Positions 7,887-17,044 of a stretch of 64,000 nucleotides of DNA are shown piece after piece. A model generated the notes under the pieces. It made no database searches. It worked only from the letters and a program-made list of their open reading frames with translations, and was not told the DNA's origin. The translations under genes were made by a program, and so were the position numbers. This stretch comes from Geothrix sp. Lineage in GTDB: Bacteria; Acidobacteriota; Holophagae; Holophagales; Holophagaceae. The stretch's first letter is position 1; the number at the start of each line of letters is the position of its first letter. The DNA lies in the NCBI GenBank assembly GCA_019449415.1, contig JAGRPP010000013.1:1-64000 (forward strand), written 5' to 3'.

Positions 7887-8822
7887 TCAAATCTCCGCCA
7901 GGGTCGCCGCGATGCCCGCTTCCAGCTCGGTGAAGGGGGCCGCGAAGCCAGCCCCGCGCAGGCTCCGCACATCCGCCTGGGTGAAGCTCTGGTATTTGCC
8001 GCGCAGCTCGTCGGGGAAGGGGATGTAGTCGATGCGGCCCTGTCCCAGGTGGGCGATGAGGGTGCGGGCGATGTCGTTGAAGCTGCGGGCGCGTCCCGTG
8101 CCGGCGTTCACGATGCCCTTCACCATGCCTGCGCCGCCGAAGTGGAGGTTGATGGCCACGATGTCGCCCACGAAGATGAAGTCGCGCTGCTGTTCGCCGT
8201 CACCGAAGCCGTCGGTGCCCTTGAAGAGCCTGCAGGCGCCTGATTCCTTCAGCTGGCGCAGCAGCTGGTGCAGCACGGACATCATGCGGCCCTTGTGGTG
8301 CTCCCGGGGGCCGAAGACATTGAAGTAGCGCAGGCCCACCACGGGACTCTGGATGGCCGGCAGGAGGCTGCGCACATGCTGGTCGAAGGCCAGCTTGGAG
8401 TAGCCATAGACATTCAGGGGGCCTTCGTTCTTCGGCACGGGCTCGAAGTCCGTGCTGGCGCCGTAGGTGGCCGCGCTGCTGGCGTAGACCAAGGGGGCCT
8501 TGCGGGCCAGGCACCAGTGGAGCAGCGCCTTCGAATCGCCGAAGTTGTTCTCCATCATGTAGCGGCCGTCGGATTCCATCGTGTCGGAGCAGGCGCCGTT
8601 GTGGAACACGGCCTCGGGCCGCAGGTCCAGCGTGCCCGCGTCCAGCCTCGCCCGGAACTCGCGCTTGTCCATGTAGTCCGAAAGCGTGAGGTCCGCCAGG
8701 TTGCGGGCCTTCTCCGCCCGGGCCAGGTTGTCCACCACGAGGATGTCCGTGTGCCCGCGGCGGTTCAGCTCCCGCACCAGGTTGCTGCCCACGAACCCCG
8801 CGCCGCCCGTGACGATGAACAT
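7887..8822 (-). CDS. hldD: ADP-glyceromanno-heptose 6-epimerase
   Basis: Short-chain dehydrogenase-type epimerase making ADP-L-glycero-D-manno-heptose for the LPS inner core. 311 residues, standard length. It shows the NAD(P)-binding GGAGFVGS at the extreme N-terminus, catalytic Ser in YASSAATYG, and the YGYSK Tyr-Lys pair, followed by VVGLRYFNVFGPRE. ATG 8822 has GAGGAG seven bases upstream; the longer upstream reading frame is not used because it lacks homology and has no such site. Two heptosyl/glycosyl transferase genes lie 2 kb away on the same strand. Confidence 0.94.
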   Translation of the reverse strand: MFIVTGGAGFVGSNLVRELNRRGHTDILVVDNLARAEKARNLADLTLSDYMDKREFRARLDAGTLDLRPEAVFHNGACSDTMESDGRYMMENNFGDSKALLHWCLARKAPLVYASSAATYGASTDFEPVPKNEGPLNVYGYSKLAFDQHVRSLLPAIQSPVVGLRYFNVFGPREHHKGRMMSVLHQLLRQLKESGACRLFKGTDGFGDGEQQRDFIFVGDIVAINLHFGGAGMVKGIVNAGTGRARSFNDIARTLIAHLGQGRIDYIPFPDELRGKYQSFTQADVRSLRGAGFAAPFTELEAGIAATLAEI

Positions 8823-8850
8823 GCCCGACTCCTCTTCGACCTTCAGGATA

Positions 8851-8885
8851 CCGGCTAAGCCGGCTCCCCAAAAAACGGGGGGGAG
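8851..8885 (-). terminator. Possible hairpin terminator of the DMT transporter gene
   Basis: On the minus strand downstream of the transporter stop there is a CTCCCC/GGGGAG stem whose loop holds a run of six T, followed by a second small stem (CCGGC TAA GCCGG). The T-run sits inside the loop rather than after the stem, so this is not canonical and may be only structural. Confidence 0.35.
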
Positions 8886-8890
8886 GATCC

Positions 8891-9841
8891 CTACCCGATG
8901 GCCTCTTCCGGCTCCGGCCGCTGGAGCCGCCGGAGCAGCCTGGGCCCCAGCTCCGCCACGAGAGTGGCGGCGATGATGAGCAGGCCGCCGGAGAGCTGGG
9001 TCGGACTCAGGTGCTCCTTGATGCCCGGGACGAAGCCGCTGATGGCGATGCCCGCCGTCCACACGGGTTCAGAGCTGAAGATGATGGCGCACTCGGTGGC
9101 GCCCAGCTGGGCCTGCATGGTGCTTTGCACATAGAAGGCCAGGGTGGTCGCCAGCGCCGCCATGAAACCGAGCGAGACCCAGGTGCCGCCCCTGGCGAGC
9201 GCCGCACCGGCACCCTGGAAGCCGTGGGGAGAAGGCAGGGCCAAGGTGACGAGCAGGGAGATGAGACCCGTGACGGCCACCTGCATGAAGGCCAGGACCC
9301 AGCCCGAGGAGCGCCGCGAGAAGTGGGCGGTCATCACGATGTGGAATCCGCAGAGCACCGCCGCCAGCAGGGTCTCGGAATCGCCGCGGTTCCAGCCGCC
9401 CCAGGCCGCGCCCGGCTCCCGCACCAGCAGGGCCAGGCCCGTCAGGGCCACCAGGGCGCCCAGGCCATGGGAGAGCCGCAGGCGGTCCCCCGCCAGCAGG
9501 GCCACCATGGGCGTGAAGATCACATAGAGCCCGGTGATGAACCCGGATTTCGAGGCGCTCGTGAAGCGCAGGCCGTCGGTCTGGAGCCAGAAGAGGCTGG
9601 CGAGGACCAAGCCCAGCCAGAGGCCATCCAGGGCGGCCTGCCGCCGGATGGGCACCCGGAACAGGAGCATCAGCAGGCCGAGCCCCGCCGTGCCCAGGGC
9701 GAAGCGGATGGACAGGATGGCCCCGACGGACAACCCTGCCTGCAGGCAGTACTTGGTGGCCGGGAACCCGCCGCCCCACACGGCTGCGATGGCGGCCAGG
9801 GAGAGCACGGCCATCAGGTGGGAGGGGCGTGAATTGGGCAT
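8891..9841 (-). CDS. EamA-family (DMT) transporter
   Basis: A 316-residue inner-membrane protein with about ten hydrophobic helices in two EamA repeats, typical of the drug/metabolite transporter superfamily. The first repeat begins with AAIAAVWGGGFPATKY, a common EamA start. Substrates in this family range from amino acids to nucleotide sugars, and nothing in the sequence fixes it here. It sits between the heptose epimerase and a DUF1573 gene. GGAG lies two bases before ATG, a tight but usable spacing. Confidence 0.88.
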   Translation of the reverse strand: MPNSRPSHLMAVLSLAAIAAVWGGGFPATKYCLQAGLSVGAILSIRFALGTAGLGLLMLLFRVPIRRQAALDGLWLGLVLASLFWLQTDGLRFTSASKSGFITGLYVIFTPMVALLAGDRLRLSHGLGALVALTGLALLVREPGAAWGGWNRGDSETLLAAVLCGFHIVMTAHFSRRSSGWVLAFMQVAVTGLISLLVTLALPSPHGFQGAGAALARGGTWVSLGFMAALATTLAFYVQSTMQAQLGATECAIIFSSEPVWTAGIAISGFVPGIKEHLSPTQLSGGLLIIAATLVAELGPRLLRRLQRPEPEEAIG

Positions 9842-9906
9842 CTCTCCAGGCTATCGCCCTCCCGGCGGGCCGGAATCGAACAACACAAAATCTTGACGGA
9901 CTGTCG

Positions 9907-10869
9907 CTATTTGAGGATCACAGCCAGGCGGACCGTCAACTCCGGTTGATCGGGATCGTCGGTGTTCAGGGACAGAACCTCGCTGTAGCGCCCGGCCTTC
10001 AGCGTGGCCGGCAGCACGACGGACACTTCCTGGGCCGCGGCCTTCGGCCCCAGACCCTCCACGCGGACGCCGTTCAGGGAGCAGCGGGTCGCGGTGATGC
10101 GGAAGGCGCGCCCATCCGCCTGCTTGAGGGAGAGCTTCTGGCGCAGCTCCTTGCCGGGGGCATCCTGGAACACCAGCTCCATGGGCGAGGTCTGGATCGA
10201 GGGTTTGAGTTCCCACTGGATGTTCAGGGGCAGCTGGTTCATCCGCGGATTGGAGAACCGCACCGTGGCCTGCTCGACGCCGCGGAAGCGGCCCGCCGGG
10301 ACCTTCCGGCCGTCAAAAGCCACTTCCAGCACCACATCCTTGCCCTCCTGCCGGTAGCCGAAGGAGAGGAAGGGGGCGCCCGGAGCCTTCGCGTCCAGGA
10401 GCTGCACGGCCTCGCCATTGCCGCTGGCGTAGCGGACGGATCCGCGGGTGGTGGCGGACTTGGGGACCAGGTGGAAGTACACCGACTCCACCGAGGGCAT
10501 GATTTCCTGCACGACTTCGGCCTCCAGGGTCAGGCTGACCGTGGGGGTCTTGGGATCGTTGCAGACGACCTCGATGGACTTCCGCACCCCGCCCTTCAGG
10601 CCCTTGGGGTCGAAGGTGGCCTCCAGGTCCGTGCCCTCGCCGGGGCCGATGGACCACTTGCCCAGCACCGTGGCCGTGCAGCCGCAGCTGGGCCGGACCT
10701 GGGTGATGCTGAGGATGGCGTTGCCGGTGTTGGTGACACGGTACTTCGCGGCGGCCTTGCGATCCGGGGTGATGCGGCCGAAATCGTGGTGGGTCTTGTC
10801 GAAGCTGATGACGGGCGCCTGGGCCACGAGGGTGACGGCGGCGCAGGCGAGGAGAAGGCGACGGACCAT
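9907..10869 (-). CDS. DUF1573 domain protein, secreted
   Basis: A 320-residue exported protein: signal peptide (MVRRLLLACAAVTLVAQA), then a DUF1573 immunoglobulin-like domain (about 20-125) with the characteristic phrase KTHHDFGRI and a Cys pair in RPSCGCTA. The rest (130-320) looks like two further beta-sandwich modules ending in LSLNTDDPDQPELTVRLAV, resembling the DUF1573 style again. The molecular function of the family is not established; the Cys-x-Cys suggests metal or thiol chemistry. It lies just downstream of the glycosyltransferase pair on the same strand. Confidence 0.8.
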   Translation of the reverse strand: MVRRLLLACAAVTLVAQAPVISFDKTHHDFGRITPDRKAAAKYRVTNTGNAILSITQVRPSCGCTATVLGKWSIGPGEGTDLEATFDPKGLKGGVRKSIEVVCNDPKTPTVSLTLEAEVVQEIMPSVESVYFHLVPKSATTRGSVRYASGNGEAVQLLDAKAPGAPFLSFGYRQEGKDVVLEVAFDGRKVPAGRFRGVEQATVRFSNPRMNQLPLNIQWELKPSIQTSPMELVFQDAPGKELRQKLSLKQADGRAFRITATRCSLNGVRVEGLGPKAAAQEVSVVLPATLKAGRYSEVLSLNTDDPDQPELTVRLAVILK

Positions 10870-10896
10870 GCGGGACCTCGGAGGTGAATGCTGATT

Positions 10897-11862
10897 CTAT
10901 CCGGTTATCAGGCCCTGGAGTTCCGCCCAGACCTGGTCCGGCCCGATGCCCGCCAGACAGGGGTGGCCCGGCGTGAAGCAGGCCGGCTTGAAGCAGGGCG
11001 CGCAGGGGACGCCCTCCTTCCGGAGGCCGCGGCTCTTCGGCCCCCAAGGGGTGGAGCCGCCGGGGTCCGTGGCGCCGTAGAGGGCCAGCACGGGTGCCCC
11101 GCAGGCGGCGGCCAGGTGGCTCAGGCCCGAGTCGTTGCCCAGCACGGCCGTCGATCCGCGCATCCAGGCCGCGGCCTCTTTCAGGGTGGTCCTTCCGCAG
11201 AGGTCGAGGCCTTCGCATCCAGCCACTGCCGCGCAGGTGGCCGCCTCGTCCGGCGAGCCCAGCACGGCCACGGCATAGCCTTCGGAGCGAGCCTTCAGGA
11301 GGAGGGTCCGGTAGTGGTCCACGGGCCAGGCCTTGGAGGGCCAGGTCGAGCCGGGCATGAGGCAGAGGTAGCGCTCCGCAGGCTTGTCGATGGCCACGGC
11401 CGGATCGAAGTCGGCATAGGGCATGGGGGGCAGGTCCGGCCAGCGCCGCTTCAGCACGGCGTGGTAGCGGAGCAGGAAGGGGCCCTCCGCCTCCCAGAAG
11501 GGGCCGCTGTGGGTGTTGAAAAGGCCTGCCAGGCTCTCGTCCACGCCGATGCGCTCGGGCACCCGGGCCAGCCAGGCGGCCAGGGCCGGCCGCAGGGACT
11601 TCGGGAAGTGGATGCTGCGGGCTGCGCGGTGGTTCCGGAGGATGCGCGCCATCTCGAAGGGACCGGGCTTGCCTTCGTCGGGCAGGGCCGCGTCGCAGAA
11701 CCAGGTGTCCGCCACCAGGCCCACGGTGGTCTTCGGGCCCCAGACGACGATGGGGCCGAGATCCAGCTCCCGCAGCAGGCGCAGCACGGGCAGCTGCATG
11801 GCGGCATCGCCCACGAACCGCGGGAAGCGCACCCAGGTGGCGTGGTCGGGAATCACAGCCAT
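10897..11862 (-). CDS. Glycosyltransferase family 9 (ADP-heptose:LPS heptosyltransferase-like)
   Basis: A 321-residue GT-B enzyme of family GT9, predicted to add heptose to the LPS core at the inner membrane. Visible features: N-terminal VGDAAMQLPVLRLL (acceptor domain), MPGSTWPSKAWP (nucleotide-sugar domain) and NDSGLSHLAAACGAPVLALYG, the donor-binding signature of WaaF/WaaC proteins. A Cys-rich C-terminal loop (CAPCFKPACF) matches the WaaF style. It overlaps the upstream GT4 gene by 10 bases. Co-location with hldD supports heptose as donor. I cannot separate WaaF from other GT9 members. Confidence 0.85.
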   Translation of the reverse strand: MAVIPDHATWVRFPRFVGDAAMQLPVLRLLRELDLGPIVVWGPKTTVGLVADTWFCDAALPDEGKPGPFEMARILRNHRAARSIHFPKSLRPALAAWLARVPERIGVDESLAGLFNTHSGPFWEAEGPFLLRYHAVLKRRWPDLPPMPYADFDPAVAIDKPAERYLCLMPGSTWPSKAWPVDHYRTLLLKARSEGYAVAVLGSPDEAATCAAVAGCEGLDLCGRTTLKEAAAWMRGSTAVLGNDSGLSHLAAACGAPVLALYGATDPGGSTPWGPKSRGLRKEGVPCAPCFKPACFTPGHPCLAGIGPDQVWAELQGLITG

Positions 11863-12971
11863 GCGGCCACCGCCTCGCGGAACCGGGATGCGGCATCGTA
11901 GTCCCGGGTCAGGGCCGTTCCGAAGGCGTGGGCCCTGGTCCGCTGGGCCTCCCAGGTCGCGGAATCCGTCAGCAGGGGGGCGATCCGGGCCGCGGCCCGG
12001 CGCAACAGGGCGCCATCGATGGGCTTCCGGTCGTCGGGCTTGGGGATGAGGAAGCCGCCCTCGCCGTCCTTCAGCACGGTGCCGATGCCTCCCACGGTGG
12101 GGGCCAGCACGGGCACGCCCCGCTCCAGGGCCTCGATGAGGGCCAGGGGGAAGAAGCCCTCGTTGCGGCTGGTCATGACATAGAGGTCGAGGGCGGCGAA
12201 GGCGGGGGAAAGATCCCCCAGGGGACCCGTGCGGGTGCAGTGGCCGGTCAGGTTTTCATCCTCGAGGGCGTCCTGGATCTCCTGGGCGTAGCCCCGGTCC
12301 TCCCGGCCCGCCAGGAGCAGGTGCAGCGGATGGCCCAGGAGCCCCCTCAGGTGGCTTGCGAACCGGATCACATCGGTGGTCGCCTTCCGGGCGTCCATCT
12401 GTCCCGCGTATCCCACGACCACCGCATTTTCCGGTACGCGCAGCGCGCGCCGTGCCGCGCGTCGCGCCTCCGGATCCACCGGCTGGGCCTCGGCCCTGGG
12501 GTAGAGGGGATGGATGATGCTGCACGGCGTGGGGCCGAGGTGCTCCCGCACGGCGGCGGTGAAGTCGTAGGTGCAGAGCCAGCGGTCCACGAAACCGCGA
12601 ATGCCCCGGTACTTCCGCAAGTGACGCTCGTAGTGCTCATGCAGGGTGACCACGGTGGGCAGGCGGAGGCCAGTTCGGGCCAGCCAGGGCAGGGCCCGCT
12701 GCACGCCCTTGTGGTTGCAGAGCACCAGCAGATCCGGGCGGATCCGCCGCAGCCACCGGAAGGCGCCCAGGGGGCCGGGCAGGTGGAGCACTTCCACGAC
12801 CTTCGGATTCCGCGCGCGCAGCTCCGGCTCGATGTCGCGCTTCCCGGGTTCCTTGCGGAAGATCACCGAAACCTGGACCGGCAGATCCGCCAGCGCGGCC
12901 ACCTGCTCCAGAAGCACCCGCTCCCCGCCTCCGAAGGACAGCTTCCGGTGGGCAAAGACGATGTGCTTCAC
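11853..12971 (-). CDS. Glycosyltransferase family 4 (group 1)
   Basis: A 372-residue GT-B glycosyltransferase. The N-terminal loop HRKLSFGGGERVL binds acceptor/donor. The C-terminal donor half shows VGYAGQMDARKATTDVI and the retaining-enzyme EX7E region TSRNEGFFPLALIEALERG. It likely transfers a sugar during LPS core or O-antigen assembly. Its last 10 bases overlap the GT9 gene, so the two are made together. The gene diverges from the NtrC-like regulator across a 63-base gap, which must hold both promoters. Confidence 0.87.
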   Translation of the reverse strand: MKHIVFAHRKLSFGGGERVLLEQVAALADLPVQVSVIFRKEPGKRDIEPELRARNPKVVEVLHLPGPLGAFRWLRRIRPDLLVLCNHKGVQRALPWLARTGLRLPTVVTLHEHYERHLRKYRGIRGFVDRWLCTYDFTAAVREHLGPTPCSIIHPLYPRAEAQPVDPEARRAARRALRVPENAVVVGYAGQMDARKATTDVIRFASHLRGLLGHPLHLLLAGREDRGYAQEIQDALEDENLTGHCTRTGPLGDLSPAFAALDLYVMTSRNEGFFPLALIEALERGVPVLAPTVGGIGTVLKDGEGGFLIPKPDDRKPIDGALLRRAAARIAPLLTDSATWEAQRTRAHAFGTALTRDYDAASRFREAVAAWL

Positions 12972-13034
12972 GGGACTCCAGAAAAGGGTTCAAGATAGAA
13001 TAACTGACCTAACGCGTCACTTCTTCAGGGTGCC

Positions 13035-14489
13035 ATGTCCCTCGCCTCGACCCAACGGATCCTGCTGGTGGAGGACGAGCCCGGCCTCCGGGAAGTGTTG
13101 ACCCTGGCCCTGGAGGGGGCCGGGTTCGCCTGTGAGGCGGTCACCGGCATCGAGGAGGGGCGCCGGGCTCTCCAGGAGGCCTCCTTCGATGGCGTCCTGT
13201 CGGATCTGAAGCTCAAGGACGGCTCCGGCATCGAGCTGCTCACCTGGATGAAGGAGCGGGGGGTGGAGACGCCGGTGGTGATCATGACCGCCTACGCCAC
13301 CACGGAAACCACGGTGCAGGCCCTGAACCAGGGAGCGGTGGACTTCATCACCAAGCCCTTCAAGCACGAGGATCTCATCGGCACGCTGAAGGGCCTGCTG
13401 GCCGCCGCGGAGCCGGAAACCCAGCTGCCCCCGGACCTGGGCGAGCTGGTGGGCGTGGGGCCGGTGATGCGGAAGATCAACGCTCTGATCGGGAAAGTCT
13501 CCCGCGCCGACACCACGGTGCTGCTGACGGGCGAGAGCGGCACGGGTAAGGAGGTGGTGGCCCGGCTCATCCACCGCTACTCCGACCGGGCCAAGGGCCC
13601 CTTCGTGGCCGTGAACTGTGGGGCCCTGCCCGAAGCTCTGCTGGAGAGCGAGCTGTTCGGTTTCGAGAAGGGGGCCTTCACGGGGGCCAGCGCCATGAAG
13701 CGCGGCCTTTTCGAGGAGGCCGGCGGCGGCATCCTGTTCCTCGACGAGATCGGCGAAATGCCCCTGGCCCTCCAGGTGAAGCTGCTGCGGGTGCTCCAGG
13801 AGCGCCGGTTCCGGCGCCTGGGCGCCACCGAGGAGCGGGCCGTGGATGTGCGGGTCATCGCCGCCACCAACCGCGACCTGCGGGCCCGCGCGGAATCCGG
13901 GGCCTTCCGGGAGGACCTGTTCTACCGCCTGAACATCCTCCAGATCGAAATGCCCCCGCTGCGGGACCGGCCCGAGGACCTGCCCGTGCTGGCGGAGCAC
14001 TTCATCCGGCGCTTCTGCCAGAAGCTGGGCAAGCCGCCCATGCAGCTCCACCCCGAGGCCATGGCCGAGTTGCTGACCTACCGCTTCCCGGGCAATGTGC
14101 GTGAGCTGGAGAACCTCATGGAGCGCTGTGTGGCGCTCAATCCCGGGGGACCCATCACCCGGGACCTCCTGCCCGAGGGGCTGGGCTCCCTGGCCACCAG
14201 TGAATCCTCCGATCGCCCCTCGCCTTTCAGCATTCCTCCGGAGGGATTCGACCTCGAGCCCTGGCTCACCGCGCTGAAGGGTTATCTCCTCCGGCGGGCC
14301 CTGGAAGAGGTGGGCGGGGTGAAGACCAAGGCCGGGAAGCGCCTCGGCATGAGCTTCCGGGCCTACCGCTACTGGCTGGCCGAACTGGGGGGCGTGGAAG
14401 CCCTCCCCAAGGCCTTCCCCTGGCCCGCCGACTTCCCTGCGTCCGCGGTGGATGAGGGCGGGGGAACCGAGGGTTCCAAGGACGCATGA
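13035..14489 (+). CDS. Sigma-54-dependent NtrC-family response regulator
   Basis: A 484-residue transcription activator. Receiver domain 8-120 with phospho-Asp57 and Lys107; AAA+ domain about 137-365 with Walker A GESGTGKE (166-173), sigma-54 contact loop GAFTGA (213-218) and Walker [13 protein letters not shown] (230-241); C-terminal Fis-type helix-turn-helix (about 425-460). It resembles PilR/AtoC-type regulators. The next gene encodes a type IV pilin-like protein, a common target of PilR, but the candidate sigma-54 element there is imperfectly spaced. No sensor kinase gene is adjacent. Confidence 0.94.
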   Translation: MSLASTQRILLVEDEPGLREVLTLALEGAGFACEAVTGIEEGRRALQEASFDGVLSDLKLKDGSGIELLTWMKERGVETPVVIMTAYATTETTVQALNQGAVDFITKPFKHEDLIGTLKGLLAAAEPETQLPPDLGELVGVGPVMRKINALIGKVSRADTTVLLTGESGTGKEVVARLIHRYSDRAKGPFVAVNCGALPEALLESELFGFEKGAFTGASAMKRGLFEEAGGGILFLDEIGEMPLALQVKLLRVLQERRFRRLGATEERAVDVRVIAATNRDLRARAESGAFREDLFYRLNILQIEMPPLRDRPEDLPVLAEHFIRRFCQKLGKPPMQLHPEAMAELLTYRFPGNVRELENLMERCVALNPGGPITRDLLPEGLGSLATSESSDRPSPFSIPPEGFDLEPWLTALKGYLLRRALEEVGGVKTKAGKRLGMSFRAYRYWLAELGGVEALPKAFPWPADFPASAVDEGGGTEGSKDA

Positions 14490-14577
14490 TGCTGATGGAT
14501 CCTTGCTTTTTCGGCCATTCCTGGCACACTGGAACGCTCGGATGCGACGCAGACGAGCCCTTTCTCCGGACCTTCCC

Positions 14578-15078
14578 ATGAACCCGACCTCCGCTTGCCG
14601 CGCGACCCGTCCCACCCACCGGGGCTTTTCGCTGCTGGAACTGCTGGTGGCCCTGATGATCATCGCCGTCATCAGCACGCTGGGGTTCAAGCAATATCAG
14701 AAATACAGCGCCCAGGCCCGCCATGTGAAAGCCCAGGACGACCTCAAGACCGTGGCCGAGGGCCTCGACCAGTACCACCTGAAGCATGCCCGCTATCCCG
14801 ATTTCGGCAGCTTCGAGGCCATGGTGGAGGCCAACTCCCCACTGGTGAAGGAAAGCCTCATCAAGCTCGGCATGAGCCCCCTCGACCCCTTCAAGCAGCC
14901 CTACGAAGGGAAGTCCACGCGGAACAACTACGAGCTGAAGTCCGCGGGCGATCCCGACCGGCAGGATGAATTCGGGCCCATCACCCGGACTCCCGGCCAG
15001 GGCCAGGTGATCGGCGCCGGACCCACGACCGATGGCGCGCCCAAGGGCGAGGCCGCGGACGCCGGAGCCAAGAAGTGA
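14578..15078 (+). CDS. Type IV pilin-like / GspG-type pseudopilin
   Basis: A 166-residue prepilin. The class III leader ends at Gly16, and the mature protein would begin FSLLELLVALMIIAVIS with the diagnostic Glu at +5, followed by the long N-terminal helix. The C-terminal part contains a DPF..PY..KS and SAGDPDRQDEFGP pattern reminiscent of the GspG calcium loop, and then a low-complexity Gly/Ala tail. It could be a type II secretion major pseudopilin or a minor pilin; there are no other pilus genes nearby. ATG 14578 gives a leader of normal length. Its stop overlaps the YceD start. Confidence 0.85.
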   Translation: MNPTSACRATRPTHRGFSLLELLVALMIIAVISTLGFKQYQKYSAQARHVKAQDDLKTVAEGLDQYHLKHARYPDFGSFEAMVEANSPLVKESLIKLGMSPLDPFKQPYEGKSTRNNYELKSAGDPDRQDEFGPITRTPGQGQVIGAGPTTDGAPKGEAADAGAKK

Positions 15079-15608
15079 TCGACCTCTACCACCTGCCCCC
15101 CGAGGGCCTCCGCCTGAGTGGCACCACGGAACGGCTGGAGCTGGAGGGGGATATCTCCCTGCGCGACCTGGCCTGGTCCGTCTTCGCCCTGGCCTCCGAC
15201 GGCGATGTCTTCCTCGAGGTGAAGGGCCAGGCCGTGTGGCAGGGGTTCTGCAGCCGCTGCCTGGCGCCCCTCGACCGGCCCCTCATGGTCGAGAGCCAGT
15301 TCCTGGGCAGCAAGGATGCCGATCTGGTGGGCCGGGGCTCCCATGCGCTGGGCTCCCAGGACTTGGATGTGGTCTTCCTGCCGGAGGACAACCTGGACGA
15401 GGCGGAGCTGGTGCGGGAGCAGTTCGAGCTCCAGGCCCCCATGCACCCCCTCTGTGCCGATGACTGCAAGGGGCTTTGTCCCAGCTGTGGCAAGAATTGG
15501 AACAAGGGCCCCTGCCAGTGCCAGCCCGACGCCGTGCAGGCCCCGTCCGCCCTGAACCAGGCGCTGGCCAAGGCCCTCGCGGGAATCAAGCTGGACCCGC
15601 AGTCCTGA
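15075..15608 (+). CDS. yceD: DUF177 / YceD-family rRNA accumulation protein
   Basis: A 177-residue protein of the YceD (DUF177) family, linked to 23S rRNA accumulation and nearly always encoded just before rpmF, as here. The conserved Cys motif lies around residues 55-62 (CSRCLAPL), and a second set (CADDCKGLCPSCG) around 129-141 may bind zinc. It starts with GTG 15075, overlapping the pilin stop, so translation is probably coupled. The gene ends 45 bases before rpmF. Acidic patches and the length fit the family. Confidence 0.88.
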   Translation: MIDLYHLPPEGLRLSGTTERLELEGDISLRDLAWSVFALASDGDVFLEVKGQAVWQGFCSRCLAPLDRPLMVESQFLGSKDADLVGRGSHALGSQDLDVVFLPEDNLDEAELVREQFELQAPMHPLCADDCKGLCPSCGKNWNKGPCQCQPDAVQAPSALNQALAKALAGIKLDPQS

Positions 15609-15653
15609 ACCCTTTAACCTGGAACATTGCGTTCTATCTGCTAGGAGCTTCTC

Positions 15654-15839
15654 ATGCCGAATCCCAAGCGCCGCCATTCCAAGGCCCGCCGCGACCGCCG
15701 GCGCACCCACGACGCGCTGGAAGTCATGAGCGCCAGCACCTGCCCGAACTGCCAGACCCCCAAGCTGCCGCACCGCGTGTGCCCCAGCTGCGGGTTCTAC
15801 CGCGGCAAGCTGGCCGTTCGCGTCGCCGAGACGGCTTAA
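15654..15839 (+). CDS. rpmF: 50S ribosomal protein L32
   Basis: bL32, 61 residues, with the universal N-terminus MPNPKRRHSKARRDRRR and a zinc ribbon of the four-cysteine type (CPNC at 35-38, CPSC at 48-51). AGGAG lies seven bases before ATG. It sits in the classic yceD-rpmF-plsX-fabD order linking ribosome assembly to fatty-acid synthesis. Confidence 0.98.
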   Translation: MPNPKRRHSKARRDRRRTHDALEVMSASTCPNCQTPKLPHRVCPSCGFYRGKLAVRVAETA

Positions 15840-15849
15840 GGGCCGGCCG

Positions 15850-16875
15850 GTGGACGGCCATCGCATTGCACTGGATGCCATGGGGGGCGACCACGCCCCC
15901 CATGTAACGCTGCAAGGCGCCCGGGAGGCCCTCGAGGCCTGGCCGGGGCTCTTCCTGTTCCTCGTCGGGGACGAGGCGGTGCTCCGCCCCGAACTGGCGC
16001 GGCAGGGGTTCACGCCCGCGCTGATGGCCCGGGCGGAGGTGGTCCATGCCTCCCAGACCGTGGTGATGGAAGACAAGGCCACCAGCATCCTGAAGGAAAA
16101 AAAGGACAGCTCCATCCGCGTCGCCGCGCAACTCGTGCGCGAGGGGCGGGCCCACGGCATGGTGTCCATGGGCCACACCGGCGCCGCCATGGTGGCCTCC
16201 AGCCTCGTCATCGGCAAGCTCGAGGGCGTGGACCGGCCAGCCCTGGCCAGCGTCCTGCCCAACATGAAGGGCAATCCCACGGTGCTGCTGGATGTGGGCG
16301 CCAATGTGGACAGCCGGGCCGAACACATCGCGCAGTTCGCCGTGATGGGCTCGGTCTACGCCGAGGAGGTGCTCGGCCTGGAGCGGCCCCGCGTGGGCAT
16401 CCTCAGCGTGGGCGAGGAGGATGGCAAGGGCACGGATGTGACCAAGGATGCCTCCGCCATGCTCCGCCAGATGGACATCCGCTTCGAGGGCAACGCCGAG
16501 GGCCGCGACATCTGGAACGGCAACTTCGATGTCATCGCCTGCGACGGCTTCGTGGGCAATGTGGTGCTGAAGTCCAGCGAGGCCCTGGCGGAGGGCATCA
16601 TCGGCGGCCTGCGCGAGAGCTTCATGGAGACCCCCATCACCAAGCTGGCCGGCCTGCTCGCCAAGCCCGCCATGAAGCGGTTCAAGAAGAAGCTGGACTA
16701 TGCCGAGTACGGCGGCGCGCCGCTGCTGGGCGTGAAGGGCGTGAGCATCATCGGTCACGGCCGCAGCGACCACAAAGCTGTGCGCAATGCCATCCGTGCC
16801 GCTCTGCGGGCCGCGGAGCACCATCTGCACGAGCGCATCCAGGAGCGCGTGGCGCTGCTGCTGCCGCAGGACTGA
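15850..16875 (+). CDS. plsX: Phosphate acyltransferase PlsX
   Basis: Converts acyl-ACP and phosphate to acyl-phosphate, the donor for glycerol-3-phosphate acylation in phospholipid synthesis; a peripheral membrane enzyme. 341 residues, full length. Visible family blocks: IALDAMGGDHAP at the N-terminus, HTGAAMV, LDVGANVD, NGNFDVIACDGFVGNV and the C-terminal YGGAPLLGVKG. It starts at GTG 15850, ten bases after the rpmF stop. It is separated from fabD by a 169-base gap with a dispersed-repeat-like inverted sequence instead of the more usual fabH. Confidence 0.96.
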   Translation: MDGHRIALDAMGGDHAPHVTLQGAREALEAWPGLFLFLVGDEAVLRPELARQGFTPALMARAEVVHASQTVVMEDKATSILKEKKDSSIRVAAQLVREGRAHGMVSMGHTGAAMVASSLVIGKLEGVDRPALASVLPNMKGNPTVLLDVGANVDSRAEHIAQFAVMGSVYAEEVLGLERPRVGILSVGEEDGKGTDVTKDASAMLRQMDIRFEGNAEGRDIWNGNFDVIACDGFVGNVVLKSSEALAEGIIGGLRESFMETPITKLAGLLAKPAMKRFKKKLDYAEYGGAPLLGVKGVSIIGHGRSDHKAVRNAIRAALRAAEHHLHERIQERVALLLPQD

Positions 16876-16907
16876 GGCCGCTTCCAGGAAAGGAATCACC
16901 CTCAAGA

Positions 16908-17010
16908 CACCAAGAACTGCAAAGGCTAGTTGGTTGTCTTTCTTGGTGCCTTCTCGGCATCGGCACTGTCGATGCACGAGGCAAACGGAAATCTGGTGCC
17001 TTGGTGATAA
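16908..17010. repeat. Intergenic inverted repeat of the CACCAAGAA type between plsX and fabD
   Basis: CACCAAGAA (16908-16916) pairs perfectly with TTCTTGGTG (16940-16948), and a further GGTGCCTTGGTGA lies at 16995-17007. The stretch is less GC-rich than its surroundings. A very similar GGTGCCTTGGCGGTGA occurs in another intergenic gap at 49765-49780. It looks like a degenerate copy of a dispersed palindromic element, not a terminator (no T-run after the stem). Confidence 0.5.
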
Positions 17011-17044
17011 GCAGTTCAAGTTCGAGTGGCTGGGGAGGTTCTCT

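Noticed and set aside
14521..14537. Canonical sigma-54 promoter (TGGCAC-N5-TTGCA) before the pilin gene
   Set aside because: The -24-like element is good, but the spacing between the invariant GG and GC is 11 instead of 10 and the TTGC is missing, so it is not listed as a feature.
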